Assembly (NCBI GenBank): GCA_030066195.1
Contig: JASJCB010000107.1
Span: forward strand, 1-32,962
Length of the DNA stretch: 32,962 nt
Direction: 5' to 3'
Source of the DNA: Acidobacteriota bacterium
GTDB taxonomy: Bacteria > Acidobacteriota > Holophagae > Acanthopleuribacterales > Acanthopleuribacteraceae
This document shows, in pieces, positions 8,777-17,312 of the stretch. Under the pieces are notes generated by a model. That model saw only the letters and a list, made by a program, of their open reading frames with translations, was not told where the DNA came from and searched no databases. The first letter of the stretch is position 1; every line of letters starts with the position of its first letter. The position numbers and the translations under genes were made by a program.

Positions 8777-10048
8777 ATGCAGCTTTTTTATGCCATATTT
8801 TTTTTTACTTCAACCCTGTTCGGCGGCGATTTTCTGCCAAAAACGCCTCCTCAAGCGGTGGGTTTCGACCCCGATCGCCTTGCTCGCATCGACGCATTTT
8901 TGGATCAACAGGTCAAAGAAAAGCAAATTGCCGGCGCGGTCGGTTTGATTGTTCGGAAGGGTAAACTGGTCTACCTGGCCGCACATGGTTTTGCCGATAT
9001 CGAACAAAATATTCCCATGCGCACGGATCACCTCTTCCGCATTGCTTCCATGACCAAACCCATCACCTCCGTTGCCGCCATGATGTTGTATGAGGAAGGC
9101 AAGTTCCGCCTTTCCGATCCTCTCCATCGATATTTGCCCGAGTTCAGTAGTATGAAGGTGTTGGAAGTAGACCCTGAAACCGGCACACAAACCGAGGTCG
9201 ACGCCCGCTCGCCCATTCTCGTCCGGCACCTGCTGAACCACACGGCGGGATTCACCTATCACTGGAATCCCGTGTTGGGGCCAAGGTACAAAAAGGCGGG
9301 AATCGGGCATGGTCTGGATCAGTTGGACGAGGATCTGGCCCCCAATATGAAACGTCTTGCAAAACTTCCCCTGGTGCAACATCCCGGTCAGGGGTTCCAT
9401 TACGGTCTTTCGGTAGATGTTTTGGGTTACCTGGTCGAGAAGGTTTCCGGTATGCCGTTGGACCGCTTTTTTCAGGAGCGTATCTTCAGACCGCTGGGAA
9501 TGACCGACACCCATTTTTACCCGCCCGGGAAAAAACACGAACGTCTGACTGAAATTTATGCACGCGGCAACAACGAACTGACGCCGCTGGGAACGGCCGA
9601 CTATACGCTTGGTTCGCTGACCTATTCCGCGGATTATCCCGTCAACGGACCCACGCGCTTTTTTTCGGGCGGCGCCGGTCTCACGTCCACGGTTACCGAT
9701 TTTGCTCGTTTTCTGGAGATGCTGCGACGCGGCGGCGAATGGAACGGCAAACGTCTCTTGGGCCGGAAAACCATCGAACTGATGACAACCGACTCCCTGG
9801 GCGATCGCGACCCGGCGTTCGGCTTGGGCTTCGGCCTGGGTTTCTCCGTAACCCGAAGTCTGGCTGAGGCGGGCGAGTACGCCTCGGTCGGCAACTACGG
9901 CTGGGGTGGTTTCTGGCACACTCTATTCTTTGTAGATCCGGTGGAGGACATGTACGCCGTCATGATGAGCCAGGTTTTCCCGGTGCCGGGTACGGATACG
10001 CGATCGGTATTTTCCAACCTGGTTTATCAGGCGCTTGTCGGTGATTGA
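8777..10048 (+). CDS. Exported serine hydrolase, beta-lactamase/PBP (class C, PF00144) family
   Basis: A 423-residue protein with a signal peptide (MQLFYAIFFFTSTLFGG) and the serine-hydrolase fold shared by class C beta-lactamases, DD-peptidases and esterases. The nucleophile motif S-x-x-K is SMTK at 91-94. The second motif is Tyr209 in FHYGLSVDVLG, which has the Y-x-x-S form common in esterase-like members rather than Y-A-N. A third-motif candidate lies in NYGWGGFWHT. GGAGG four bases before ATG 8777 sets the start; an in-frame ATG at 8747 lacks a ribosome-binding site and would put a charged stretch before the signal peptide. The substrate (ester, peptide or lactam) cannot be read from sequence, and this is not evidence of antibiotic resistance. 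It stands alone, divergent from the protease. Confidence 0.92.
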   Translation: MQLFYAIFFFTSTLFGGDFLPKTPPQAVGFDPDRLARIDAFLDQQVKEKQIAGAVGLIVRKGKLVYLAAHGFADIEQNIPMRTDHLFRIASMTKPITSVAAMMLYEEGKFRLSDPLHRYLPEFSSMKVLEVDPETGTQTEVDARSPILVRHLLNHTAGFTYHWNPVLGPRYKKAGIGHGLDQLDEDLAPNMKRLAKLPLVQHPGQGFHYGLSVDVLGYLVEKVSGMPLDRFFQERIFRPLGMTDTHFYPPGKKHERLTEIYARGNNELTPLGTADYTLGSLTYSADYPVNGPTRFFSGGAGLTSTVTDFARFLEMLRRGGEWNGKRLLGRKTIELMTTDSLGDRDPAFGLGFGLGFSVTRSLAEAGEYASVGNYGWGGFWHTLFFVDPVEDMYAVMMSQVFPVPGTDTRSVFSNLVYQALVGD

Positions 10049-10256
10049 CCGGCTCAGCACACCGCCCAGAAAGGCTGAAGATCAAAGGCTTTATGGGATC
10101 AATTCACGGCGACGCATGCGCCGCCCGAAAGCTGCCGATTGCCCTTCTCCAAACCCGCTTTTCGCTCGACTCGTAAAAAGATGATAGAATGGCGGCTGAA
10201 ACCGGCCGTCCGGTTCATTCCGTCCCGCCCCCACGGGATTATTGAAGAGGTTGCCC

Positions 10257-11321
10257 ATGTTCCTACTTTTCGGCCTTTTATGGATGCTTGACGGTAATAC
10301 CAACGTGGAAGTCGTCAAAGAATTCGAAAATCCTGAGGATGTCTCCGAGGACTATCTCAACTTCCCCTACTCGTTCGACATGTCGCAAGACGGTCGTTTG
10401 TACGTCATTGACCGCTGGCGCCACCGCCTGATGATCTGGAACAATGACGGCAGCTTCAATACGGGCGTCGGCAGCAAGGGAAAAGGACCCGGCGAGATCT
10501 ACTTCCCCATGAAGGTGGCGGTTGACGACAAGCACGTTTATGTTTGGGAGCCGTTGCGACGCCTGACCCTTTTCGACCTTGACGGCAAGTACATCAAGAA
10601 CATCAATATTCCCAAAATCCAACCCCGGGTCTTCGGTGTTTTGAAACCCAATTTGTTCCTGATGGGCACCCAGGTCCCCACGCAGAAGGGCATGTTCTAT
10701 GTGATCGGCACCCAGGACGACCAGGGTAAGACAGTCGAGCAGTTGGGCCAGTGGAAAAACGAGGCCGTGATCAAGATGGAGAAGACTGGTATCGAGAGTG
10801 CAATCTTCGGACCCGATATCGACATCCAGCGCGATGACAAGGGCAACTGGCATTTCGGATGCTCGGCCGAACCTTTTCTCTACCAGGTCGGCAAAGACGG
10901 CAAGGTCTCCGGGAAAAAGCGGTTCGAGATACCCGCCGGTCCGCCCACGGACGATGAAGTGACGCTGGCGACCACCATGACCTTCCCCAAGCACGACGGC
11001 AGCAGGATCGACTTTTCCAAGATGAAAGGTATGAAACTCGTGACCGACCGGGACAAGTCGTTTTACACCCACTTCATGGTCAAGGGCGACAAAGCGCTGT
11101 TCGTACAAACGCCGCTGGGCGGCCACGTGGGCATGGGCAACGGCTTCAGTCAGGCCGTTTATTATGTGAACGACTTCAATACCGGCAAGGTGCTGAGCCG
11201 CGGCACTTACGAGTTCGCCGAGGACACGCAGATTTTGTACCGGAACGGCCGCATCCTGGGCCTGGTTGTCAACGAGGACGACGAAATCGATGTCCGGGAA
11301 CTGAAGCTGAAAGAATTTTAA
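10257..11321 (+). CDS. Exported six-bladed beta-propeller protein (NHL/TolB-like)
   Basis: A 354-residue protein with a short hydrophobic leader (MFLLFGLLWML) followed by repeated propeller strands. The FDMSQDGRLYVIDRWRHRLMIW and KVAVDDKHVYVWEPLRRLTLFDLDG stretches are typical blades, and GSKGKGPGEIYFP is the usual start of this family of bacterial propeller proteins. A later blade begins with DIQRDDKGNWHFG. Catalytic residues are not evident; such proteins usually bind ligands or partners outside the inner membrane. ATG 10257 has GAGG 6 bases upstream and is preferred to a TTG at 10242. The gene ends 25 bases before a strong terminator, so it is probably transcribed alone. Confidence 0.85.
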   Translation: MFLLFGLLWMLDGNTNVEVVKEFENPEDVSEDYLNFPYSFDMSQDGRLYVIDRWRHRLMIWNNDGSFNTGVGSKGKGPGEIYFPMKVAVDDKHVYVWEPLRRLTLFDLDGKYIKNINIPKIQPRVFGVLKPNLFLMGTQVPTQKGMFYVIGTQDDQGKTVEQLGQWKNEAVIKMEKTGIESAIFGPDIDIQRDDKGNWHFGCSAEPFLYQVGKDGKVSGKKRFEIPAGPPTDDEVTLATTMTFPKHDGSRIDFSKMKGMKLVTDRDKSFYTHFMVKGDKALFVQTPLGGHVGMGNGFSQAVYYVNDFNTGKVLSRGTYEFAEDTQILYRNGRILGLVVNEDDEIDVRELKLKEF

Positions 11322-11346
11322 GCCCAACTGAAAAGAAAAAACTACC

Positions 11347-11375
11347 AAGGCGCGGAAACCTTCCGCGCCTTTTTT
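11347..11375 (+). terminator. Intrinsic terminator after the propeller gene
   Basis: Perfect 11-bp inverted repeat AAGGCGCGGAA (11347-11357) with TTCCGCGCCTT (11361-11371), a 3-base loop, and a T run to 11375. Confidence 0.93.
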
Positions 11376-11575
11376 GTATCGTTCGCCGGATAACATATTA
11401 TTCCTGTAACAGCTTTTGGCCGATATTGCGGGGTTGCAACGGTGCCGGGAATTTTTTCTGTTTACACGTTTGTAGCCCTATGATAGTCTGAATGGGCGTT
11501 CATTTATCGTTTTTCGATAGCTCTCCGGACCGTGGGAGTTCCGGGGCACCTGTATACTTAGGAGGAAAATTTACC

Positions 11576-13516
11576 ATGAAACTGCAAAGTAGCCGTCTCT
11601 GTGCGGCCTTGTTACCGCTCGCCTTCAGTATGATCGTTACCGCACAGGAACGTCTCGAAACCAAGCAACTTGCCGGTCCGGCCGAAGAAATTCAAACCGG
11701 AGTAATGGCTCAAACCGACCCCAGTCTTTCCGCTATTCATTCCAAAAGCGCCCTCATCCCTGTCGACATGCGCGTCAACAAGCGCGGCGACTGGTCCTGG
11801 CGCGGCGATCTGACCTTTGACGGTACCCGCGCCCGCGTTATGGTTTTCAGCGGCGGCGATACCTGGAACATGGAACTCCTGGCCCCCAACGCCAAGCGCG
11901 CCGTACCCGCGGCCGAGCTGGTGACCGAGTTTCGCCAAACCACGCTGGGCATGGGTTCTGAAGCCTACCAGGGCGACCTGTATGTGTTCGACGAGATCCC
12001 CGCGGGCGAATGGCAGCTCAGCCTGAAGTCCTTCGCGCCCCTGAACCGGAAAGGCTATGTATTGGTCAGCACCGACAGTCCCTACCGTTTGATGTCCTAT
12101 CAACAAAACCGCGACCAGTTGGTGGGCAATGCGATTTCCTTTGTCAGCTACGGCTTTGAGAAATCTCGTGAAGAGGGCGCCGCCGTGGTCAATGCGGGCA
12201 TCGTTACCGAATCCTGGCTGCGGGTGACCAATCCCGACGGCGACGTTCAGTACTACACCATGTACGACGACGGCATGCACAATGACGACCTGGCCGGCGA
12301 CGGCATCTTCGGCGGCAGCTTCCCCGCTGAATTGGTGGGCAACTACAACGCCCAGGTGATCGCGCGCGGCGTGACACCCGAGGGCCGGCCCTTCCTGCGC
12401 ACCGCCGAGCACCCGGTACCCGTAATTGCGCCCGACCTGGCTCTGGCGCGAGATTATGCCGTCACCCGCATTGCCGATGACAAGCGGCTGACCGTGGAAA
12501 TCGCCGTGGACAGCGCGCCCGAGGCATTGGACAAGTACCGTGTCTTTGCCGAGGTCTGGGGCACCGACCTCAACGGCGAGATGATTGCCTCCAACTGGAT
12601 CGGCGGCATGGCCTATGTTGAAGACGGTCAACTGGAACTGGCTCTGGATGCTCGTTGGCTGACCCGCGCCGGTGTTACCGCGCCCTTCGAACTGCGCAAC
12701 CTGCGCATCGAGAATCCCGACAACTTCATCCCCCTGGCCACGGCCGACAGCATGATCCTGCACGTGCCCGGCATGCCCCGCGGCAGCCGCGAGATTGCCA
12801 AAACCATCTCCGATGAAATGCTGATGGGCCCGAAACCCCAACGCCGGGCCAAGGCCGGCCCCGTCCTGATGCTGGTACACGGCTATTGTTCCGGGAATGC
12901 CTGGGGTCCCCAACAGGGTCAGTTCGCCAACTCGGTGGTTTTCCAAGATTTCAACAAGAACCGTTCCCATGACCAGTTCGCCAACCTGATCGGCAGCTTT
13001 GGATCGAGCTACAGTTCCTTCGGCGTGGTTGCCCATAGCCAGGGTGGTGCGGCATCGACGCACTTGTATACCTACTACTGGAGCGGCCTGGACTATGCCT
13101 CGGGCAGCCGCCTGATCCAATCCTTGGGTACGCCTTACCAGGGCACCTCTCTGGCCGGAAACGTTGCGGCTCTCGGCGACATCTTCGGTGTGGGTTGCGG
13201 CGCCAACAACGACCTCACCTACAGCGGCGCAAGCTCCTGGCTTTCCGGTATCCCCACCTGGGCTCGCAACGCGGTCAACTACTACACCACCTCGTTCACC
13301 GACAAGTGGTGGCGTTATGACTACTGCCACCTGGCTTCCGACCTGATCCTGAGCGACCCGGACGACGGCACCACGGAGAAATCCAAGGGCCAATTGTCGA
13401 GCGCGATCAACCGCGGCCACAAAACCGGGCAATGCCACACCACCGGTATGCGCGATATGGCCCAGTATAAGGACGGTGGTCGCAACAGCACCATGAGCAG
13501 CAACGCTGCCCGCTGA
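11576..13516 (+). CDS. Exported choice-of-anchor-X-like domain fused to alpha/beta-hydrolase
   Basis: A 646-residue protein with signal peptide (about residues 1-23, ending in MIVTAQ). The N-terminal half (about 60-400) is beta-rich. It contains MYDDGMHNDDLAGDGIFGG near 229-247, an Asp-rich loop typical of choice-of-anchor X domains and plausibly calcium binding. The C-terminal part (about 428-646) is a lipase-like alpha/beta-hydrolase: VLMLVHGYCSG holds the oxyanion region, AHSQGG carries the nucleophile Ser488, and SLGTPYQGTSLAG follows as in triacylglycerol lipases. The catalytic Asp and His are probably in the Asp/His-rich segment after residue 580, but I cannot assign them. The start is firm, with AGGAGG 10 bases before ATG 11576. 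Likely secreted or surface-bound esterase or lipase; the substrate is unknown. Confidence 0.85.
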   Translation: MKLQSSRLCAALLPLAFSMIVTAQERLETKQLAGPAEEIQTGVMAQTDPSLSAIHSKSALIPVDMRVNKRGDWSWRGDLTFDGTRARVMVFSGGDTWNMELLAPNAKRAVPAAELVTEFRQTTLGMGSEAYQGDLYVFDEIPAGEWQLSLKSFAPLNRKGYVLVSTDSPYRLMSYQQNRDQLVGNAISFVSYGFEKSREEGAAVVNAGIVTESWLRVTNPDGDVQYYTMYDDGMHNDDLAGDGIFGGSFPAELVGNYNAQVIARGVTPEGRPFLRTAEHPVPVIAPDLALARDYAVTRIADDKRLTVEIAVDSAPEALDKYRVFAEVWGTDLNGEMIASNWIGGMAYVEDGQLELALDARWLTRAGVTAPFELRNLRIENPDNFIPLATADSMILHVPGMPRGSREIAKTISDEMLMGPKPQRRAKAGPVLMLVHGYCSGNAWGPQQGQFANSVVFQDFNKNRSHDQFANLIGSFGSSYSSFGVVAHSQGGAASTHLYTYYWSGLDYASGSRLIQSLGTPYQGTSLAGNVAALGDIFGVGCGANNDLTYSGASSWLSGIPTWARNAVNYYTTSFTDKWWRYDYCHLASDLILSDPDDGTTEKSKGQLSSAINRGHKTGQCHTTGMRDMAQYKDGGRNSTMSSNAAR

Positions 13517-13543
13517 TTCAACCTCTGTTCATTCCATGAAATG

Positions 13544-13575
13544 AGCGGTCTCTCAATAGAGAGGCCGCTTTTTTT
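13544..13575 (+). terminator. Intrinsic terminator after the hydrolase gene
   Basis: An 11-bp stem, AGCGGTCTCTC (13544-13554) with GAGAGGCCGCT (13559-13569), has one G-T pair and a 4-base loop. It is followed by a T run to 13575. Read on minus, the same hairpin lies just beyond the 64-aa gene but lacks a T tract. Confidence 0.9.
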
Positions 13576-13611
13576 GTGGAAAATTCCCCGCATTGGGTCA
13601 AATGCCGGGAT

Positions 13612-13806
13612 TCAGGGTAGGTCCTCCTGAATATGGTAGCGGGCGTCCGAAACCAGACCGAGACCATGAAGGACGTCTTCTTTGACGACCGTATAGCCCG
13701 TATCTTTAAAAGCCATATCCAAGTCCTCACATATGGCGCGCGCGCGTTCATGGGGCAACGGACCATCGATAACTTCCTTTTGCTTATAGATAACATACCA
13801 CGACAT
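13612..13806 (-). CDS. Small orphan protein, 64 aa
   Basis: I do not recognise this protein. It is a compact, mixed-charge soluble sequence starting MSWYVIYKQKEVIDGP and ending ARYHIQEDLP, with no signal peptide or membrane segment. The opening WYVIYK..K..DGPLP resembles small beta-alpha domains in which a short strand pair precedes a helix (HERARAICEDLDMAF) and another strand (YTVVKED). The start at 13806 is well supported: GGAGG lies 6 bases upstream, whereas the frame extends to 13857 without one. It lies 105 bases downstream of the Ser/Thr kinase on the same strand, so it may be co-transcribed. A role linked to the kinase is only a guess. Confidence 0.7.
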   Translation of the reverse strand: MSWYVIYKQKEVIDGPLPHERARAICEDLDMAFKDTGYTVVKEDVLHGLGLVSDARYHIQEDLP

Positions 13807-13911
13807 AAATAGCCTCCCCGTGCCCGGAAATACCGGGCATGCGATAACCCGTTGCATCGTTCAAAGGGTCTGGACTGAAAATGAAGCAAGGTTCAGGCCA
13901 GGATGTTTACA

Positions 13912-16701
13912 CTAGCGTTTGGCCAACTTGAGTTCAATGTCTGAATCGATCAGGGCCTCCACCAATTCCGGGAGTTCTTCAACCAGTCTTCGGAGTTCAT
14001 TTTCAATCTCTTCCGCCCGGGGATCGCTCAATCTCTTGAATCTTTCATGACAATTCAAGAAGATATCCGCGGCCTCGCGGTATCGTTTCATGTCCACATA
14101 GAGACGCGCACGGCCTACTTCATAACTCAGCCTTGTTCGGTCATCTTCCTTGAGCGTCTTTTGGTATTGTTTCATCAAGGCATTCATGGTTTTTTCGGCC
14201 TCCGAATAATTCTTCCGCCGGTGATAGAAGTAGGCAAGATCCCAACGAGCTTCCATGACAACACTTTGGGAAGCTTCGGGTTGAGTCTCCAGCAGGTCGA
14301 GATTATTTCGAAAAGCCTTCTCTGCTTTCTCCGCCTTGCCCAGCTTTTCCAAGGCCTCCGCTCGATGGTACCGACTGATAGCCGTATTTGAATAAGTAAT
14401 GCCGAAGCGGGCATCCATAGCGGGAATCAGGTCTTCCAGCAACTGCAAACATTGCTCGTAATGACCCTGCGCGATCAGCAAGGTCACTTCCATGCAACGA
14501 ACCCCCAAGGCGAACTCATGGTCTCGGGGCACCATCCGGGCAAGAGCTGTTTTGACCTCTCTGTTCAGCCTGACCGCGGTACTCATGTCTTCGAGGTGGT
14601 AATTTACGGTGGCAAGCGCGTATTTACTGTAGAGTGTGGTCGGGTGCTCAGGGCCATAGACTTCGGTCCGTATGTCCAGCACGGCTTGATGTATTTCTTG
14701 GGCGACTTCGTTTTCACCGATATCTTCCTTGAGTTCCGCAAGGTTGTTTCGGGTAGCCAATAACAGGGAGTGGCTTTCCGGGAGGCTGTCGGCCTGAGTC
14801 TCCAAGATCCGGCCATATAGTCTTTCCGCTTCTTCGTGCTCGCCGATGCGCCATAATGCATTGGCCAGGCTGTTCATGGTTTGGGCGACGCGAAGATCGT
14901 TTTCCTGCCCGAGTCGTTTCCAGTCAGTCAAAAGGGCCCGGTACATTTCAATGGCTTTTGAATAATCTTCCTCCCTGCGAACGAGATTGGCCAGGCGCCA
15001 ACGCGCGGTCAGTCCATGTTGATTATCGGGGTTATAACCGGCAATCTCCCGAAAAATGGTTTTCGCCGTTTCAACTTCGTCACGTAAGTGATGATAAAGA
15101 CCCTGCGCCAGTCGAATCTCCAAGGTCGCTTCATCCCATCTACCGTTCTCGACACGCCGAATCTCGTAGGCAAGGTTCAGTGGGTTTGCCGCTTTTTCGA
15201 TCATCCCCAGGCCGAGGTAGGCCTTGCCGATGGTAAATGCGAAGGCCGCTTTCACCCTCGGTTTGCCGGCGAAATCATGTTCCAGTTTTTCATAGGCATT
15301 GTCGATCATGTCCACAACCCGAAGGTTTCGACCATAGGCTTTCGTCATCTCCGGATCGGCGGCCTCCCAATCGGGGTTCACGGCCTCGATCATTTGGGTA
15401 AACAAGTTGCGGGTCATCTTCTCCGACTGCCAGGCCTCCGATGTCATGACATAGCTCTGGGCCAGCATGAAAAAGCCGAAGAACATGGAGAATACTGCCG
15501 TCATTCCCAATGCTACCAACAGCCGGTTACGTCGGGTGAACTTGCCCAGTTGGTAGAGCAGATTGGGCGGGGCCGCGCGCACGGGCCGTTGGCAGAGGTA
15601 GTTTTCGATATCGTCGGAGAACTGTTCCGGGGAACTGTAGCGATCGCCGGGCTCCTTGCTCAGCGCCTTCAGGACCACGTGATCCAAATCGCCCTTCAAG
15701 GCCTTGATCAATTCCCTCTGGTAAATACCCGGAACCGAGGATGACGAGTATCCGTTGCGGGCAATGCGGTCACTGGGTGGTTCCGGCGTTTGAGAACAGA
15801 TAATATCCAGCATCCGGCGTAGTGAACCGTTGCTCTCCTGTTCCGGCTCGAACGGCGGTTCTCCCGTCAGTAATTCGTAAAGCAGAATACCCAAACTGTA
15901 AACGTCGGTGCGCGCATCGGTCTCCAGAGAACGATCGGCTTGTTCCGGGGACATATACGCCGGTGTGCCCAACAGGGTCTCGCCCCGGGTAATCCGGCTC
16001 TGATCCGATTCGCGAATGGACCGGGCGACACCGAAGTCGATCAACTTGGGCACCGGCCTGCCGTCTCTTTCTACGACAAGGATGTTAGAAGGCTTCAGGT
16101 CGCGGTGAATCACTCCCCGGAGATGCGCGTGCTGAATCCCGGCGCACACGGCGCGAAACAAAGCCAACCGCGCCCGCAATCCCAGCTTCTTTTCCTTGCA
16201 ATATCGGGTAATGGGCCGGCCGTCGAGATATTCCATCACAAAGTAGGGACGGTTCCTGGCCGTTACGCCGCACTCATGGATCACCCCGATATTGGGGTGC
16301 GACAACATGGCCAACAAACGCGCTTCGGTACGAAAACGACTCACGAAGTTGCTGATCTGGTAACCCGGCTTCAATACCTTCAGGGCCAGCAGTCGTTCCG
16401 GTTCGTTTTGCTGAACGAGAAACACCTGGCCCATGCCGCCCTCACCGAGCTTTTTGATGACCCGATAAGGGCCGATGGTCTCGGGATCGGGCGGAAGCAG
16501 ACATTCAGCGCGTGGCAGCGCGGGTTGTTCCATGAACTGGTCCAACTCTTCCGCCGTATAGATGATCGAGCAGGCCGCTTTAAATAAGGGTTTGTTTTGA
16601 CCGCACGCCTCCTCGAGGAAGGCCTCGCGTAACTCGGGCGATAATTCCATGGCCCGGCATACCAAATGATCCAGTCTCCACCAATCTTCCTTTTCCCACA
16701 T
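13912..16701 (-). CDS. Transmembrane Ser/Thr protein kinase with TPR-rich C terminus
   Basis: A 929-residue Hanks-type kinase. After an N-terminal helical segment (about 1-77), the kinase domain (about 79-370) has GEGGMGQV at 86-93, the ATP-binding Lys108 in LALK, the catalytic loop HRDLKPSN at 199-206, DFG at 222-224, GTPAYMSPEQ at 245-254 and DVYSLG. All key residues are present, so it should be active. One membrane segment (about 393-417) follows. The rest (420-929) is a long array of TPR-like helical pairs (for example NDLRVAQTMNSLANALWRIG, SHSLLLATRNNLAELKEDIG), probably extracytoplasmic. GGAGG 5 bases before ATG 16701 sets the start, though the frame stays open to 16893. The architecture is widespread in Planctomycetes, Acidobacteria and Myxococcota; the signal and targets are unknown. 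No linked sigma factor gene is visible. Confidence 0.95.
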   Translation of the reverse strand: MWEKEDWWRLDHLVCRAMELSPELREAFLEEACGQNKPLFKAACSIIYTAEELDQFMEQPALPRAECLLPPDPETIGPYRVIKKLGEGGMGQVFLVQQNEPERLLALKVLKPGYQISNFVSRFRTEARLLAMLSHPNIGVIHECGVTARNRPYFVMEYLDGRPITRYCKEKKLGLRARLALFRAVCAGIQHAHLRGVIHRDLKPSNILVVERDGRPVPKLIDFGVARSIRESDQSRITRGETLLGTPAYMSPEQADRSLETDARTDVYSLGILLYELLTGEPPFEPEQESNGSLRRMLDIICSQTPEPPSDRIARNGYSSSSVPGIYQRELIKALKGDLDHVVLKALSKEPGDRYSSPEQFSDDIENYLCQRPVRAAPPNLLYQLGKFTRRNRLLVALGMTAVFSMFFGFFMLAQSYVMTSEAWQSEKMTRNLFTQMIEAVNPDWEAADPEMTKAYGRNLRVVDMIDNAYEKLEHDFAGKPRVKAAFAFTIGKAYLGLGMIEKAANPLNLAYEIRRVENGRWDEATLEIRLAQGLYHHLRDEVETAKTIFREIAGYNPDNQHGLTARWRLANLVRREEDYSKAIEMYRALLTDWKRLGQENDLRVAQTMNSLANALWRIGEHEEAERLYGRILETQADSLPESHSLLLATRNNLAELKEDIGENEVAQEIHQAVLDIRTEVYGPEHPTTLYSKYALATVNYHLEDMSTAVRLNREVKTALARMVPRDHEFALGVRCMEVTLLIAQGHYEQCLQLLEDLIPAMDARFGITYSNTAISRYHRAEALEKLGKAEKAEKAFRNNLDLLETQPEASQSVVMEARWDLAYFYHRRKNYSEAEKTMNALMKQYQKTLKEDDRTRLSYEVGRARLYVDMKRYREAADIFLNCHERFKRLSDPRAEEIENELRRLVEELPELVEALIDSDIELKLAKR

Positions 16702-17312
16702 CTTACCCTCCCTTGGTGATTTGGGAATCGGGAAGGAGTCAGACACATCCCGGTGTCGGGGGGCCTCCCCATGACCCGGGACAGAAACGGTCTCTCTATT
16801 ACTTTTGGAAACAGTGTTCCTATTGATATCTAGCGATTTTTTCAAGGGAATCGGCTCAAGAAAGTTTGATTTTCTCATAATTTTTCCTTGCATGGTTTCA
16901 AGACTACTTGAATCTTATAGACACCATTCCTTTTGAAATGTTCATAACCGCTTGTTCATTTCCGGGTTCCATCTCCGCTTCGGCCCACATATGCCCGCAC
17001 GGATCGACAAGCGCCTTCGAAGTTCTCAAAAGCCGGCTATGAGGTATTCCCGGGAGCGCCCGCGGCGGGCTGCAAGCCGTTCATTTCGCGCCGGCGAAAT
17101 TAGGCGGCTTGTTTTTCCGTGTCAAATAAATTCTTTCGAAAGCTCATTGCAATTCGCGCTTGATCCTTCGTCGCTTCGCATGCCGGGGCGCACCCGGGAA
17201 GACCCCATTGTCAGCGTTTGCCAAGCTTCCCTCGCATTTGCGCGTACGTATGGTCACGGTCGCTTGGGCTCCCGGAAATACTTCATAGTCAACACAAATG
17301 GCGGACGTTGAC
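16702..17312. other. 611-base gene-free region upstream of the kinase
   Basis: I see no credible gene here. Bases 16702-16893 are open in frame with the kinase on minus but lack a better ribosome-binding site, so this looks like a long leader. A plus-strand frame from 16952 to 17311 is Arg/Ser-rich with no family character and no ribosome-binding site. The notable element is an imperfect hairpin with T run at 17074-17116, surrounded by G+C-rich sequence. The region separates two minus-strand genes and probably holds the kinase promoter, which I cannot place. Confidence 0.5.
17074..17116 (+). terminator. Terminator-like hairpin in non-coding DNA
   Basis: AAGCCG at 17074-17079 pairs with CGGCTT at 17105-17110, and ATTTCGC pairs with GCGAAAT inside it. 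The two stems are separated by a small internal loop and capped by GCCG. GTTTTT follows on plus. No plus-strand gene precedes it, so it may end a small RNA or belong to a dispersed intergenic element. Confidence 0.45.

Noticed and set aside
8777..10048. Calling the serine hydrolase an antibiotic-resistance beta-lactamase
   Set aside because: S-x-x-K is shared by esterases and DD-peptidases, and the second motif is the Y-x-x-S form common in non-lactamase members.
11612..13438. 608-codon minus-strand open frame opposite the exported hydrolase
   Set aside because: The plus-strand gene has AGGAGG, a signal peptide and a lipase motif; the opposite frame has none and looks like a shadow.
16702..16893. 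N-terminal extension of the Ser/Thr kinase by 64 codons
   Set aside because: GGAGG is placed 5 bases before ATG 16701, and the extension is low-complexity basic/Ser-rich sequence without family similarity. An alternative start cannot be fully excluded.
16952..17311. 119-codon plus-strand frame upstream of the kinase
   Set aside because: Arg/Ser-rich and low in hydrophobic pattern, no ribosome-binding site, and it contains the terminator-like hairpin.
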